From the NCBI GenBank assembly GCA_033782935.1, contig JAWQEG010000508.1, positions 863,501 to 927,500 of the forward strand: DNA of 64,000 nucleotides, given 5' to 3'. The position numbers and the translations under genes are program-made. This stretch comes from Petrolisthes cinctipes. Its lineage: Eukaryota > Arthropoda > Malacostraca > Decapoda > Porcellanidae. Below, in pieces: positions 36,180-49,268 of this stretch. The notes under the pieces were generated by a model that was given only the letters and a program-made list of their open reading frames with translations, was not told the DNA's origin and did no database searches. Positions within the stretch are counted from its first letter, which is position 1; each line of letters opens with the position of its first letter.

Positions 36180-39080
36180 TTAGCATGTTTTTAGCCTATA
36201 TTTTGAAAATATTCTAGCACTGTACAAATTGCTTCTGGGACCCCAAAATATTGAATTTTCGGGTGTTTTGAGCCTGAATTTGAGATATAAACGGGTACAG
36301 AAGATACATGCACATATTGACTTTGGGCACCAAAAATATCGATTTTCAGCATGTTTTGGGCCTGAATTTTGAAAATACTCTAACACGGAGTAGGCATGTA
36401 CAGATCGCTTCTGGGACCCCAAAATATCGAATTTTCGGGTGTTTAGGGCCAGAATTTGATATATAAACGGGTACAGAAGATGCATGCACTTATCGACTTT
36501 TGGGCACCTAAAAGATCGATTTTCAATATGTTTTTGGCCTGTATTTTGAAAATACTCTAACACGGAGTAGGCATGTACAGATACCTTCTGGTACCTCTAA
36601 ATATCGAATTTTCGGGTGTTTTGGGACTGAATTTGAGATATCGATTTTTTGGCACCTAAAATGTCGATTTTTAGCATGTTTTTTAGCCTATATTTTGAAA
36701 ATATTCTAGCACTGTGTAGGCATGTACAGATTGCTTCTGGGACCCCAAAATATTGAATTTTCGGGTGTTTTGAGCCTGAATTTGAGATATAAACGGGTAC
36801 AGAAGATACATGCACATATTGACTTTGGGCATCTAAAATATCGATTTTCAGCATGTTTTGAGCCTGTATTTTGAAAATACTCTAACACTGAGTAGGCATG
36901 TACATATTGCTTCTGGGACCCCAAAATATTGAATTTTCGGGTGTTTTGAGCCTGAATTTGAGATATAAACGGGTACTGAAGATGCATGCACATATCGACT
37001 TTTGTGCACCTAAAAGATCGATTTTCAGTATGTTTTGAGCATGTATTTTGAAAATACTCTAACACGGAGTAGGCATGTACAGATCGCTTCTGGGACCCCT
37101 AAATATCGAATTTTCGGGTGTTTTGGGACTGAATTTGAGATATCGACTTTTTGGCACCTAAAAGATCGATTTTTAGCATGTTTTTAGCCTATATTTTGAA
37201 AATATTCTAGCACTGTACAGATTGCTTCTGGGACCCCAAAATATTGAATTTTCGGGTGTTTTGAGCCTGAATTTGAGATATAAACGGGTACAGAAGATGC
37301 ATGCACTTATCGACTTTTGGGCACCTAAAAGATCGATTTTCTGTATGTTTTTGGCCTGTATTTTGAAAATACTCTAACACGGAGTAGGCATGTACAGATA
37401 CCTTCTGGGACCTCTAAATATCGAATTTTCGGGTGTTTTGGGACTGAATTTGAGATATCGATTTTTTGGCACCTAAAATGTCGATTTTTAGCATGTTTTT
37501 AGCCTATATTTTGAAAATATTCTAGCACTGTGTAGGCATGTACAGATTGCTTCTGGGACCCCAAAATATTGAATTTTCGGGTGTTTTGAGCCTGAATTTG
37601 AGATATAAACGGGTACAGAAGATACATGCACATATTGACTTTGGGCATCTAAAATATCGATTTTCAGCATGTTTTGGGCCTGTATTTTGAAAATACTCTA
37701 ACACTGAGTAGGCATGTACAGATTGCTTCTGGGACCCCAAAATATTGAATTTTCGGGTGTTTTGAGCCTGAATTTGAGATATAAACGGGTACTGAAGATG
37801 CATGCACATATCGACTTTTGTGCACCTAAAAGATCGATTTTCAGTATGTTTTGAGCATGTATTTTGAAAATACTCTAACACGGAGTAGGCATGTACAGAT
37901 TGCTTCTGGGACCCCTAAATATCGAATTTTCGGGTGTTTTGGGACTGAATTTGAGATATCGACTTTTTGGCACCTAAAAGATCGATTTTTAGCATGTTTT
38001 TAGCCTATATTTTGAAAATATTCTAGCACTGTACAAATTGCTTCTGGGACCCCAAAATATTGAATTTTCGGGTGTTTTGAGCCTGAATTTGAGATATAAA
38101 CGGGTACAGAAGATACATGCACATATTGACTTTGGGCACCAAAAATATCGATTTTCAGCATGTTTTGGGCCTGAATTTTGAAAATACTCTAACACGGAGT
38201 AGGCATGTACAGATCGCTTCTGGGACCCCAAAATATCGAATTTTCGGGTGTTTAGGGCCAGAATTTGAGATATAAACGGGTACAGAAGATGCATGCACTT
38301 ATCGACTTTTGGGCACCTAAAAGATCGATTTTCAATATGTTTTTGGCCTGTATTTTGAAAATACTCTAACACGGAGTAGGCATGTACAGATACCTTCTGG
38401 TACCTCTAAATATCGAATTTTCGGGTGTTTTGGGACTGAATTTGAGATATCGATTTTTTGGCACCTAAAATGTCGATTTTTAGCATGTTTTTTAGCCTAT
38501 ATTTTGAAAATATTCTAGCACTGTGTAGGCATGTACAGATTGCTTCTGGGACCCCAAAATATTGAATTTTCGGGTGTTTTGAGCCTGAATTTGAGATATA
38601 AACGGGTACAGAAGATACATGCACATATTGACTTTGGGCATCTAAATTATCGATTTTCAGCATGTTTTGAGCCTGTATTTTGAAAATACTCTAACACTGA
38701 GTAGGCATGTACATATTGCTTCTGGGACCCCAAAATATTGAATTTTCGGGTGTTTTGAGCCTGAATTTGAGATATAAACGGGTACTGAAGATGCATGCAC
38801 ATATCGACTTTTGTGCACCTAAAAGATCGATTTTCAGTATGTTTTGAGCATGTATTTTGAAAATACTCTAACACGGAGTAGGCATGTACAGATCGCTTCT
38901 GGGACCCCTAAATATCGAATTTTTCGGGTGTTTTGGGACTGAATTTGAGATATCGACTTTTTGGCACCTAAAAGATCGATTTTTAGCATGTTTTTAGCCT
39001 ATATTTTGAAAATATTCTAGCACTGTACAGATTGCTTCTGGGACCCCAAAATATTGAATTTTCGGGTGTTTTGAGCCTGA
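36180..39080. repeat. 1809-bp spaced block duplication
   Basis: Rare variants at 36.2-36.9 kb recur 1809 bp later. They are 'gtacaaattgc', 'gcacttatcg', 'ttcaatatg', 'ctggtacctct', 'gtacatattgc', and an extra T in the run before 'agcc' (near 36680 and 38489). The match fades after about 37.27 and 39.08 kb, where the first copy has a 315-bp dimer and the second a tetramer. Confidence 0.8.
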
Positions 39081-40719
39081 ATTTGAGATATAAACGGTTA
39101 CAGAAGATACATGCACATATTGACTTTGGGCACCAAAAATATCGATTTCCAGCATGTTTTGGGCCTGAATTTTGAAAATACTTTAACACTTAGTAGGCAT
39201 GTACAGATCGCTTCTGGGACCCCAAAATATCGAATTTTCGGGTGTTTAGGGCCAGAATTTGAGATATAAACGGGTACAGAAGATGCATGCACTTATCGAC
39301 TTTTGGGCACCTAAAAGATCGATTTTCAGTATGTTTTTGGCCTGTATTTTGAAAATACTCTAACACTGAGTAGGCATGTACAGATTGCTTCTGGGACCCC
39401 AAAATATCGAATTTTCGGGTGTTTTGAGCCTGAATTTGAGATATAAACGGGTACTGAAGATGCATGCACATATCGACTTTTGTGCACCTAAAAGATCGAT
39501 TTTCAGTATGTTTTGAGCATGTATTTTGAAAATACTCTAACACGGAGTAGGCATGTACAGATCGCTTCTGGGACCCCTAAATATCGAATTTTCGGGTGTT
39601 TTGGGACTGAATTTGAGATATCGACTTTTTGGCACCTAAAAGATCGATTTTTAGCATGTTTTTAGCCTATATTTTGAAAATATTCTAGCACTGAGTAGGC
39701 ATGTACAGATTGCTTCTGGGACCCCAAAATATTGAATTTTCGGGTGTTTTGAGCCTGAATTTGAGATATAAACGGGTACAGAAGATACATGCACATATTG
39801 ACTTTGGGCACCAAAAATATCGATTTTCAGCATGTTCTGGGCCTGAATTTTGAAAATACTCTAACACGGTGTAGGCATGTACAGATCGCTTCTGGGACCC
39901 CAAAATATCGAATTTTCGGGTGTTTAGGGAAAGAATTTGAGATATAAACGGGTACAGAAGATGCATGCACATATCGACTTTTGGGCACCTAAAAGATCGA
40001 TTTTCAGTATGTTTTTGGCCTGTATTTTGAAAATACTCTAACACTGAGTAGGCATGTACAGATTGCTTCTGGGACCCCAAAATATCGAATTTTCGGGTGT
40101 TTTGAGCCTGAATTTGAGATATAAACGGGTACTGAAGATGCATGCACATATCGACTTTTGTGCACCTAAAAGATCGATTTTCAGTATGTTTTGAGCATGT
40201 ATTTTGAAAATACTCTAACACGGAGTAGGCATGTACAGATCGCTTCTGGGACCCATAAATATCGAATTTTCGGGTGTTTTGGGACTGAATTTGAGATATC
40301 GACTTTTTGGCACCTAAAAGATCGATTTTTAGCATGTTTTTAGCCTATATTTTGAAAATATTCTAGCACTGTACAGATTGCTTCTGGGACCCCAAAATAT
40401 TGAATTTTCGGGTGTTTTGAGCCTGAATTTGAGATATAAACGGGTACAGAAGATACATGCACATATTGACTTTGGGCACCAAAAATATCGATTTTCAGCA
40501 TGTTTTGGGCCTGAATTTTGAAAATACTCTAACACGGAGTAGGCATGTACAGATCGCTTCTGTTACCCCAAAATATCGAATTTTCGGGTGTTTAGGGCCA
40601 GAATTTGAGATATAAACGGGTACAGAAGATGCATGCACATATCGACTTTTGTGCACCTAAAAGATCGATTTTCAGTATGTTTTTGGCCTGTAATTTAAAA
40701 ATACTCTAACACGGAGTAG

Positions 40720-40895
40720 GCATGTACAGATACCTTCTGGGACCTCTAAATATCGAATTTTCGGGTGTTTTGAGCCTGAATTTGAGATATAAACGGGTAC
40801 TGAAGATGCATGCACATATCGACTATGTGCACCTAAAAGATCGATTTTCAGTATGTTTTGAGCATGTATTTTGAAAATACTCTAACACGGAGTAG
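40720..40895. repeat. Hybrid monomer (S left edge, L2b right)
   Basis: It begins with the S-specific 'gataccttctgggacctct' but continues as L2b with 'gagcctgaat', the 29-bp block and 'gggtactgaag'. A local change shortens 'cttttgtgcacc' to 'ctatgtgcacc', giving 176 bp. The exchange lies in the shared 'tatcgaattttcgggtgttt' stretch. It turns what should have been an S into a long monomer and so yields a tetramer-length spacing. Confidence 0.78.
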
Positions 40896-43800
40896 GCATG
40901 TACAGATCGCTTCTGGGACCCCTAAATATCGAATTTTCGGGTGTTTTGGGACTGAATTTGAGATATCGACTTTTTGGCACCTAAAAGATCGATTTTTAGC
41001 ATGTTTTTAGCCTATATTTTGAAAATATTCTAGCACTGTACAGATTGCTTCTGGGACCCCAAAATATTGAATTTTCGGGTGTTTTGAGCCTGAATTTGAG
41101 ATATAAACGGGTACAGAAGATACATGCACATATTGACTTTGGGCACCAAAAACATCGATTTTCAGCATGTTTTGGGCCTGAATTTTGAAAATACTCTAAC
41201 ACGGAGTAGGCATGTACAGATCGCTTCTGGGACCCCAAAATATCGAATTTTCGGGTGTTTAGGGCCAGAATTTGAGATATAAACGGGTACAGAAGATGCA
41301 TGCACATATCGACTTTTGGGCACCTAAAAGATCGATTTTCTGTATGTTTTTGGCCTGTATTTTGAAAATACTCTAACACGGAGTAGGCATGTACTGATAC
41401 CTTCTGGGACCTCTAAATATCGAATTTTTGGGTGTTTTGGGACTGAATTTGAGATATCGATTTTTTGGCACCTAAAATGTCGATTTTTAGCATGTTTTTA
41501 GCCTATATTTTGAAAATATTCTAGCACTGTGTAGGCATGTACAGATTGCTTCTGGGACCCCAAAATATTGAATTTTCGGGTGTTTTGAGCCTGAATTTGA
41601 GATATAAACGGGTACAGAAGATACTTGCACATATTGACTTTGGGCATCTAAAATATCGATTTTCAGCATGTTTTGGGGCTGTATTTTGAAAATACTCTAA
41701 CACTGAGTAGGCATGTACAGATTGCTTCTGGGACCCCAAAATATTGAATTTTCGGGTGTTTTGAGCCTGAATTTGAGATATAAACGGGTACTGAAGATGC
41801 ATGCACATATCGACTTTTGTGCACCTAAAAGATCGATTTTCTGTATGTTTTTGGCCTGTATTTTGAAAATACTCTAACACGGAGTAGGCATGTACAGATA
41901 CCTTCTGGGACCTCTAAATATCGAATTTTCGGGTGTTTTGGGACTGAATTTGAGATATCGACTTTTTGGCACCTAAAAGATCGATTTTTAGCATGTTTTT
42001 AGCCTATATTTTGAAAATATTCTAGCACTGTACAGATTGCTTCTGGGACCCCAAAATATTGAATTTTCGGGTGTTTTGAGCCTGAATTTGAGATATAAAC
42101 GGGTACAGAAGATACATGCACATATTGACTTTGGGCACCAAAAATATCGATTTTCAGCATGTTTTGGGCCTGAATTTTGAAAATACTTTAACACGGAGTA
42201 GGCATGTACAGATCGCTTCTGGGACCCCAAAATATCGATTTTTCGGGTGTTTAGGGCCAGAATTTGAGATATAAACGGGTACAGAAGATGCATGCACATA
42301 TCGACTTTTGTGCACCTAAAAGATCGATTTTCAGTATGTTTTTGGCCTGTATTTTGAAAATACTCTAACACTGAGTTGGCATGTACAGATTGCTTCTGGG
42401 ACCCCAAAATATCGAATTTTCGGGTGTTTTGAGCCTGAATTTGAGATATAAACGGGTACTGAAGATGCATGCACATATCGACTTTTGTGCACCTAAAAGA
42501 TCAATTTTCAGTATGTTTTGAGCATGTATTTTGAAAATACTCTAACACGGAGTAGGCATGTACAGATCGCTTCTGGGACCCCTAAATATCGAATTTTCGG
42601 GTGTTTTGGGACTGAATTTGAGATATCGACTTTTTGGCACCTAAAAGATCGATTTTTAGCATGTTTTTAGCCTATATTTTGAAAATATTCTAGCACTGAG
42701 TAGGCATGTACAGATTGCTTCTGGGACCCCAAAATATTGAATTTTCGGGTGTTTTGAGCCTGAATTTGAGATATAAACGGGTACAGAAGATACATGCACA
42801 TATTGACTTTGGGCACCAAAAATATCGATTTTCAGCATGTTTTGGGCCTGAATTTTGAAAATACTCTAACACTGAGTAGGCATGTACAGATTGCTTCTGG
42901 GACCCCAAAATATCGAATTTTCGGGTGTTTTGAGCCAGAATTTGAGATATAAACGGGTACTGAAGATGCATGCACATATCGACTTTTGTGCACCTAAAAG
43001 ATCGATTTTCAGTATGTTTTGAGCATGTATTTTGAAAATACTCTAACACGGAGTAGGCATGTACAGATCGCTTCTGGAACCCCTAAATATCGAATTTTCG
43101 GGTGTTTTGGGACTGAATTTGAGATATCGAATTTTTGGCACCTAAAAGATCGATTTTTAGCATGTTTTTAGCCTATATTTTGAAAATATTCTAGCACTGT
43201 ACAGATTGCTTCTGGGACCCCAAAATATTGAATTTTCGGGTGTTTTGAGCCTGAATTTGAGATATAAACGGGTACAGAAGATACATGCACATATTGACTT
43301 TGGGCACCAAAAATATCGATTTTCAGCATGTTTTGGGCCTGAATTTTGAAAATACTCTAACACGGAGTAGGCATGTACAGATCGCTTCTGGGACCCCAAA
43401 ATATCGAATTTTCGGGTGTTTAGGGCCAGAATTTGAGATATAAACGGGTACAGAAGATGCATGCACATATCGACTTTTGTGCACCTAAAAGATCGATTTT
43501 CAGTATGTTTTTGGCCTGTATTTTAAAAATACTCTAACACGGAGTAGGCATGTACAGATACCTTCTGGGACCTCTAAATATCGAATTTTCGGGTGTTTTG
43601 GGACTGAATTTAAGATATCGATTTTTTGGCACCTAAAATGTCGATTTTTAGCATGTTTTTAGCCTATATTTTGAAAATATTCTAGCACTGTGTAGGCATG
43701 TACAGATTGCTTCTGGGACCCCAAAATATTGAATTTTCGGGTGTTTTGAGCCTGAATTTGAGATATAAACGGGTACAGAAAATACAAGCACATATTGACT

Positions 43801-44148
43801 TTGGGCATCTAAAATATCGATTTTCAGCATGTTTTGGGCCTGTATTTTGAAAATACTCTAACACAGAGTAGGCATGTACAGATTGCTTCTGGGACCCCAA
43901 AATATTGAATTTTCGGGTGTTTTGAGCCTGAATTTGAGATATAAACGGGTACTGAAGATGCATGCACATATCGACTTTTGTGCACCTAAAAGATCGATTT
44001 TCAGTATGTTTTGAGCATGTATTTTGAAAATACTCTAACACGGAGTAGGCATGTACAGATCGCTTCTGGGACCCCTATATATCAAATTTTCGGGTGTTTT
44101 TGGACTGAATTTGAGATATCGACTTTTTGGCACCTAAAAGATCGATTT

Positions 44149-46172
44149 TTAGCATGTTTTTAGCCTATATTTTGAAAATATTCTAGCACTGTACAGATTG
44201 CTTCTGGGTCCCCAAAATATTGAATTTTCGGGTGTTTTGAGCCTGAATTTGAGATATAAACGGGTACAGAAGATACATGCACATATTGACTTTGGGCACC
44301 AAAAATATCGATTTTCAGCATGTTTTGGGCCTGAATTTTGAAAATACTCTAACACGGAGTAGGCATGTACAGATACCTTCTGGGACCCCAAAATATCGAA
44401 TTTTCGGATGTTTTGAGCCTGAATTTGAGATATAAACGGGTACTGAAGATGCATGCACATATCGACTTTTGTGCACCTAAAAGATCGATTTTCAGCATGT
44501 TTTGGGCCAGAATTTTGAAAATACTCTAACACTGAGTAGGCATGTACAGATTGCTTCTGGGACCCCAAAATATTGAATTTTCGGGTGTTTTGAGCCTGAA
44601 TTTGAGATATAAACGTGTACTGAAGATGCATGCACATATCGACTTTTGTGCACCTAAAAGATCGATTTTCAATATGTTTTGAGCATGTATTTTGAAAATA
44701 CTCTAACACGGAGTAGGCATGTACAGATCGCATCTGGGACCCCTAAATATCGAATTTTCGGGTGTTTCGGGACTGAATTTGAGATATCGACTTTTTGGCA
44801 CCTAAAAGATCGATTTTTAGCATGTTTTTAACCTATATTTTGAAAATATTCTAGCACTGAGTAGGCATGTACATATTGCTTCTGGAACCCCAAAATATTG
44901 AATTTTCGGGTGTTTTGAGCCTGAATTTGAGATATAAACGGGTACAAAAGATATATGCACATATTGACTTTGGGCACCAAAAATATCGATTTTCAGCATG
45001 TTTTTGGCCTGAATTTTGAAAATACTCTAACACGGAGTAGGCATGTACAGATCGCTTCTGGGACCCCAAAATATCGAATTTTCGGGTGTTTAGGGCCAGA
45101 ATTTGAGATATAAACGGGTACAGAAGATGCATGCACATATCGACTTTTGGGCACCTAAAAGATCGATTTTCAGTATGTTTTTGGCCTGTATTTTGAAAAT
45201 ACTCTAACACTGAGTAGGCATGTACAGATTGCTTCTGGGACCCCAAAATATCGAATTTTCGGGTGTTTTGAGCCTGAATTTGAGATATAAACGGGTACTG
45301 AAGATGCATGCACATATCGACTTTTGTGCACCTAAAAGATCGATTTTCAATATGTTTTGAGCATGTATTTTGAAAATACTCTAACACGGAGTAGGCATGT
45401 ACAGATCGCATCTGGGACCCCTAAATATCGAATTTTCGGGTGTTTCGGGACTGAATTTGAGATATCGACTTTTTGGCACCTAAAAGATCGATTTTTAGCA
45501 TGTTTTTAACCTATATTTTGAAAATATTCTAGCACTGAGTAGGCATGTACATATTGCTTCTGGAACCCCAAAATATTGAATTTTCGGGTGTTTTGAGCCT
45601 GAATTTGAGATATAAACGGGTACAAAAGATATATGCACATATTGACTTTGGGCACCAAAAATATCGATTTTCAGCATGTTTTTGGCCTGAATTTTGAAAA
45701 TACTCTAACACGGAGTAGGCATGTACAGATCGCTTCTGGGACCCCAAAATATCGAATTTTCGGGTGTTTAGGGCCAGAATTTGAGATATAAACGGGTACA
45801 GAAGATGCATGCACATATCGACTTTTGGGCACCTAAAAGATCGATTTTCAGTATGTTTTTGGCCTGTATTTTGAAAATACTCTAACACTGAGTAGGCATG
45901 TACAGATTGCTTCTGGGACCCCAAAATATCGAATTTTCGGGTGTTTTGAGCCTGAATTTGAGATATAAACGGGTACTGAAGATGCATGCACATATCGACT
46001 TTTGTGCACCTAAAAGATCGATTTTCAGTATGTTTTGAGCATGTATTTTGAAAATACTCTAACACGGAGTAGGCATGTACAGATCGCTTCTGGGACCCCT
46101 AAATATCGAATTTTCGGGTGTTTTGGGACTGAATTTGAGATATCGACTTTTTGGCACCTAAAAGATCGATTT
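44149..46172. repeat. Tandem 678-bp tetramers with a private lineage
   Basis: S anchors at 44149, 44817, 45495 and 46173 are 668, 678 and 678 bp apart. The monomers around 44.7-45.0 and 45.4-45.7 kb share 'gtttcgggac', 'tttttaacctat', 'acatattgcttctggaacc' and 'acaaaagatatatgc', all rare elsewhere. The two 678-bp copies look nearly identical by eye and are probably a recent duplication. Confidence 0.85.
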
Positions 46173-49058
46173 TTAGCATGTTTTTAGCCTATATTTTGAA
46201 AATATTCTAGCACTGTACAGATTGCTTCTGGGACCCCAAAATATTGAATTTTCGGGTGTTTTGAGCCTGAATTTGAGATATAAACGGGTACAGAAGATAC
46301 ATGCAAATATTGACTTTGGGCACCAAAAATATCGATTTTCAGCATGTTTTGGGCCTGAATTTTGAAAATACTCTAACACGGAGTAGGCATGTACAGATCG
46401 CTTCTGGGACCCCAAAATATCGAATTTTCGGGTGTTTAGGGCCAGAATTTGAGATATAAACGGGTACAGAAGATGCATGCACATATCGACTTTTGGGCAC
46501 CTAAAAGATCGATTTTCTGTATGTTTTTGGCCTGTATTTTGAAAATACTCTAACACGGAGTAGGCATGTACAGATACCTTCTGGGACCTCAAAATATCGA
46601 ATTTTCGGGTGTTTTGGGACTGAATTTGAGATATCGATTTTTTGGCACCTAAAATGTCGATTTTTAGCATGTTTTTAGCCTATATTTTGAAAATATTCTA
46701 GCACTGTGTAGGCATGTACAGATTGCTTCTGGGACCCCAAAATATTGAATTTTCGGGTGTTTTGAGCCTGAATTTGAGATATAAACGGGTACAGAAGATA
46801 CATGCACATATTGACTTTGGGCATCTAAAATATCGATTTTCAGCATGTTTTGGGGCTGTATTTTGAAAATACTCTAACACTGAGTAGGCATGTACAGATT
46901 GCTTCTGGGACCCCAAAATATTGAATTTTCGGGTGTTTTGAGCCTGAATTTGAGATATAAACGGGTACTGAAGATGCATGCACATATCGACTTTTGTGCA
47001 CCTAAAAGATCGATTTTCTGTATGTTTTTGGCCTGTATTTTGAAAATACTCTAACACGGAGTAGGCATGTACAGATACCTTCTGGGACCTCTAAATATCG
47101 AATTTTCGGGTGTTTTGGGACTGAATTTGAGATATCGAATTTTTGGCACCTAAAAGATCGATTTTTAGCATGTTTTTAGCCTATATTTTGAAAATATTCT
47201 AGCACTGTACAGATTGCTTCTGGGACCCCAAAATATTGAATTTTCGGGTGTTTTGAGGCTGAATTTGAGATATAAACGGGTACAGAAGATACATGCACAT
47301 ATTGACTTTGGGCACCAAAAATATCGATTTTCAGCATGTTTTGGGCCTGAATTTTGAAAATACTCTAACACGGAGTAGGCATGTACAGATCGCTTCTGGG
47401 ACCCCAAAATATCGAATTTTCGGGTGTTTAGGGCCAGAATTTGAGATATAAACGGGTACAGAAGATGCATGCACATATCGACTTTTGTGCACCTAAAAGA
47501 TCGATTTTCAGTATGTTTTTGGCCTGTATTTTAAAAATACTCTAACACGGAGTAGGCATGTACAGATACCTTCTGGGACCTCTAAATATCGAATTTTCGG
47601 GTGTTTTGGGACTGAATTTGAGATATCGACTTTTTGGCACCTAAAAGATCGATTTTTAGCATGTTTTTAGCCTATATTTTGAAAATATTCTAGCACTGTG
47701 TAGGCATGTACAGATTGCTTCTGGGACCCCAAAATATTGAATTTTCGGGTGTTTTGAGCCTGAATTTGAGATATAAACGGGTACAGAAAATACAAGCACA
47801 TATTGACTTTGGGCATCTAAAATATCGATTTTCAGCATGTTTTGGGCCTGTATTTTGAAAATACTCTAACACGGAGTAGGCATGTACAGATCGCATCTGG
47901 GACCCCTAAATATCGAATTTTCGGGTGTTTTGGGACTGAATTTGAGATATCGACTTTTTGGCACCTAAAAGATCGATTTTTAGCATGTTTTTAGCCTATA
48001 TTTTGAAAATATTCTAGCACTGAGTAGGCATGTACAGATTGCTTCTGGGACCCCAAAATATTGAATTTTCGGGTGTTTTGAGCCTGAATTTGAGATATAA
48101 ACGGGTACAGAAGATACATGCACATATTGACTTTGGGCACCAAAAATATCGATTTTCAGCATGTTTTGGGCCTGAATTTTGAAAATACTCTAACACGGAG
48201 CAGGCATGTACAGATCGCTTCTGGGACCCCAAAATATCGAATTCTCGGGTGTTTAGGACCAGAATTTGAGATATAAACGGGTACAGAAGATGCATGCACA
48301 TATCGACTTTTGGGCACCTAAAAGATCGATTTTCAGTATGTTTTTGGCCTGTATTTTGAAAATACTCTAACACTGAGTAGGCATGTACAGATCGCTTCTG
48401 GGACCCCTAAATATCGAATTTTCGGGTGTTTCGGGACTGAATTTGAGATATCGACTTTTTGGCACCTAAAAGATCGATTTTTAGCATGTTTTTAACCTAT
48501 ATTTTGAAAATATTCTAGCACTGAGTAGGCATGTACATATTGCTTCTGGAACCCCAAAATATTGAATTTTCGGGTGTTTTGAGCCTGAATTTGAGATATA
48601 AACGGGTACAAAAGATATATGCACATATTGACTTTGGGCACCAAAAATATCGATTTTCAGAATGTTTTTGGCCTGAATTTTGAAAATACTCTAACACGGA
48701 GTAGGCATGTACAGATCGCTTCTGGGACCCCAAAATATCGAATTTTCGGGTGTTTAGGGAAAGAATTTGAGATATAAACGGGTACAGAAGATGCATGCAC
48801 ATATCGACTTTTGGGCACCTAAAAGATCGATTTTCAGTATGTTTTTGGCCTGTATTTTGAAAATACTCTAACACTGAGTAGGCATGTACAGATTGCTTCT
48901 GGGACCCCAAAATATCGAATTTTCGGGTGTTTTGAGCCTGAATTTGAGATATATACGGGTACTGAAGATGCATGCACATATCGACTTTTGTGCACCTAAA
49001 AGATCGATTTTCAGTATGTTTTGAGCATGTATTTTGAAAATACTCTAACACGGAGTAG

Positions 49059-49268
49059 GCATGTACAGATCGCTTCTGGGACCCATAAATATCGAATTTT
49101 CGGGTGTTTTGGGACTGAATTTGAGATATCGACTTTTTGGCACCTAAAAGATCGATTTTTAGCATGTTTTTAGCCTATATTTTGAAAATATTCTAGCACT
49201 GTACAGATTGCTTCTGGGACCCCAAAATATTGAATTTTCGGGTACAGAAATACTCTAACACGGAGTAG
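49059..49268. repeat. S plus L1 remnant with compound internal deletion
   Basis: L1 begins normally at about 49201, but 'ttttcgggtacagaaatact' joins pieces that are normally far apart. First, 32 bp between two CGGG copies are gone ('cgggtgtt...' to 'cgggtaca'). Then about 72 bp between 'acagaa' and 'aatactct' are gone. The S + L1 pair measures 210 bp instead of 314, and the S-to-S spacing is 387 instead of 491. Confidence 0.85.

Larger units (their letters stand above)
10655..37488. repeat. Dimer-rich domain
   Basis: Dimers of 324-325 bp (S + L2b, or hybrids) or 314-315 bp begin at 10655 and appear 18 times by 37488; there are none in the previous 10 kb. Dimer-ending anchors include 10980, 11797, 12111, 14400, 16207, 18377, 19193, 20510, 23006, 23822, 26305, 27622, 28438, 30246, 31563, 32379, 36180 and 37488. 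The 325-bp dimer is a trimer lacking L1. The 314-bp type joins L1a to an S through an L2a/S hybrid left edge, for example before 12111. Confidence 0.87.

Noticed and set aside
49201..49268. Possible transposon footprint at the disrupted L1
   Set aside because: The event removes sequence, adds none, and leaves no target-site duplication or terminal repeat. Microhomology at the joins explains it.
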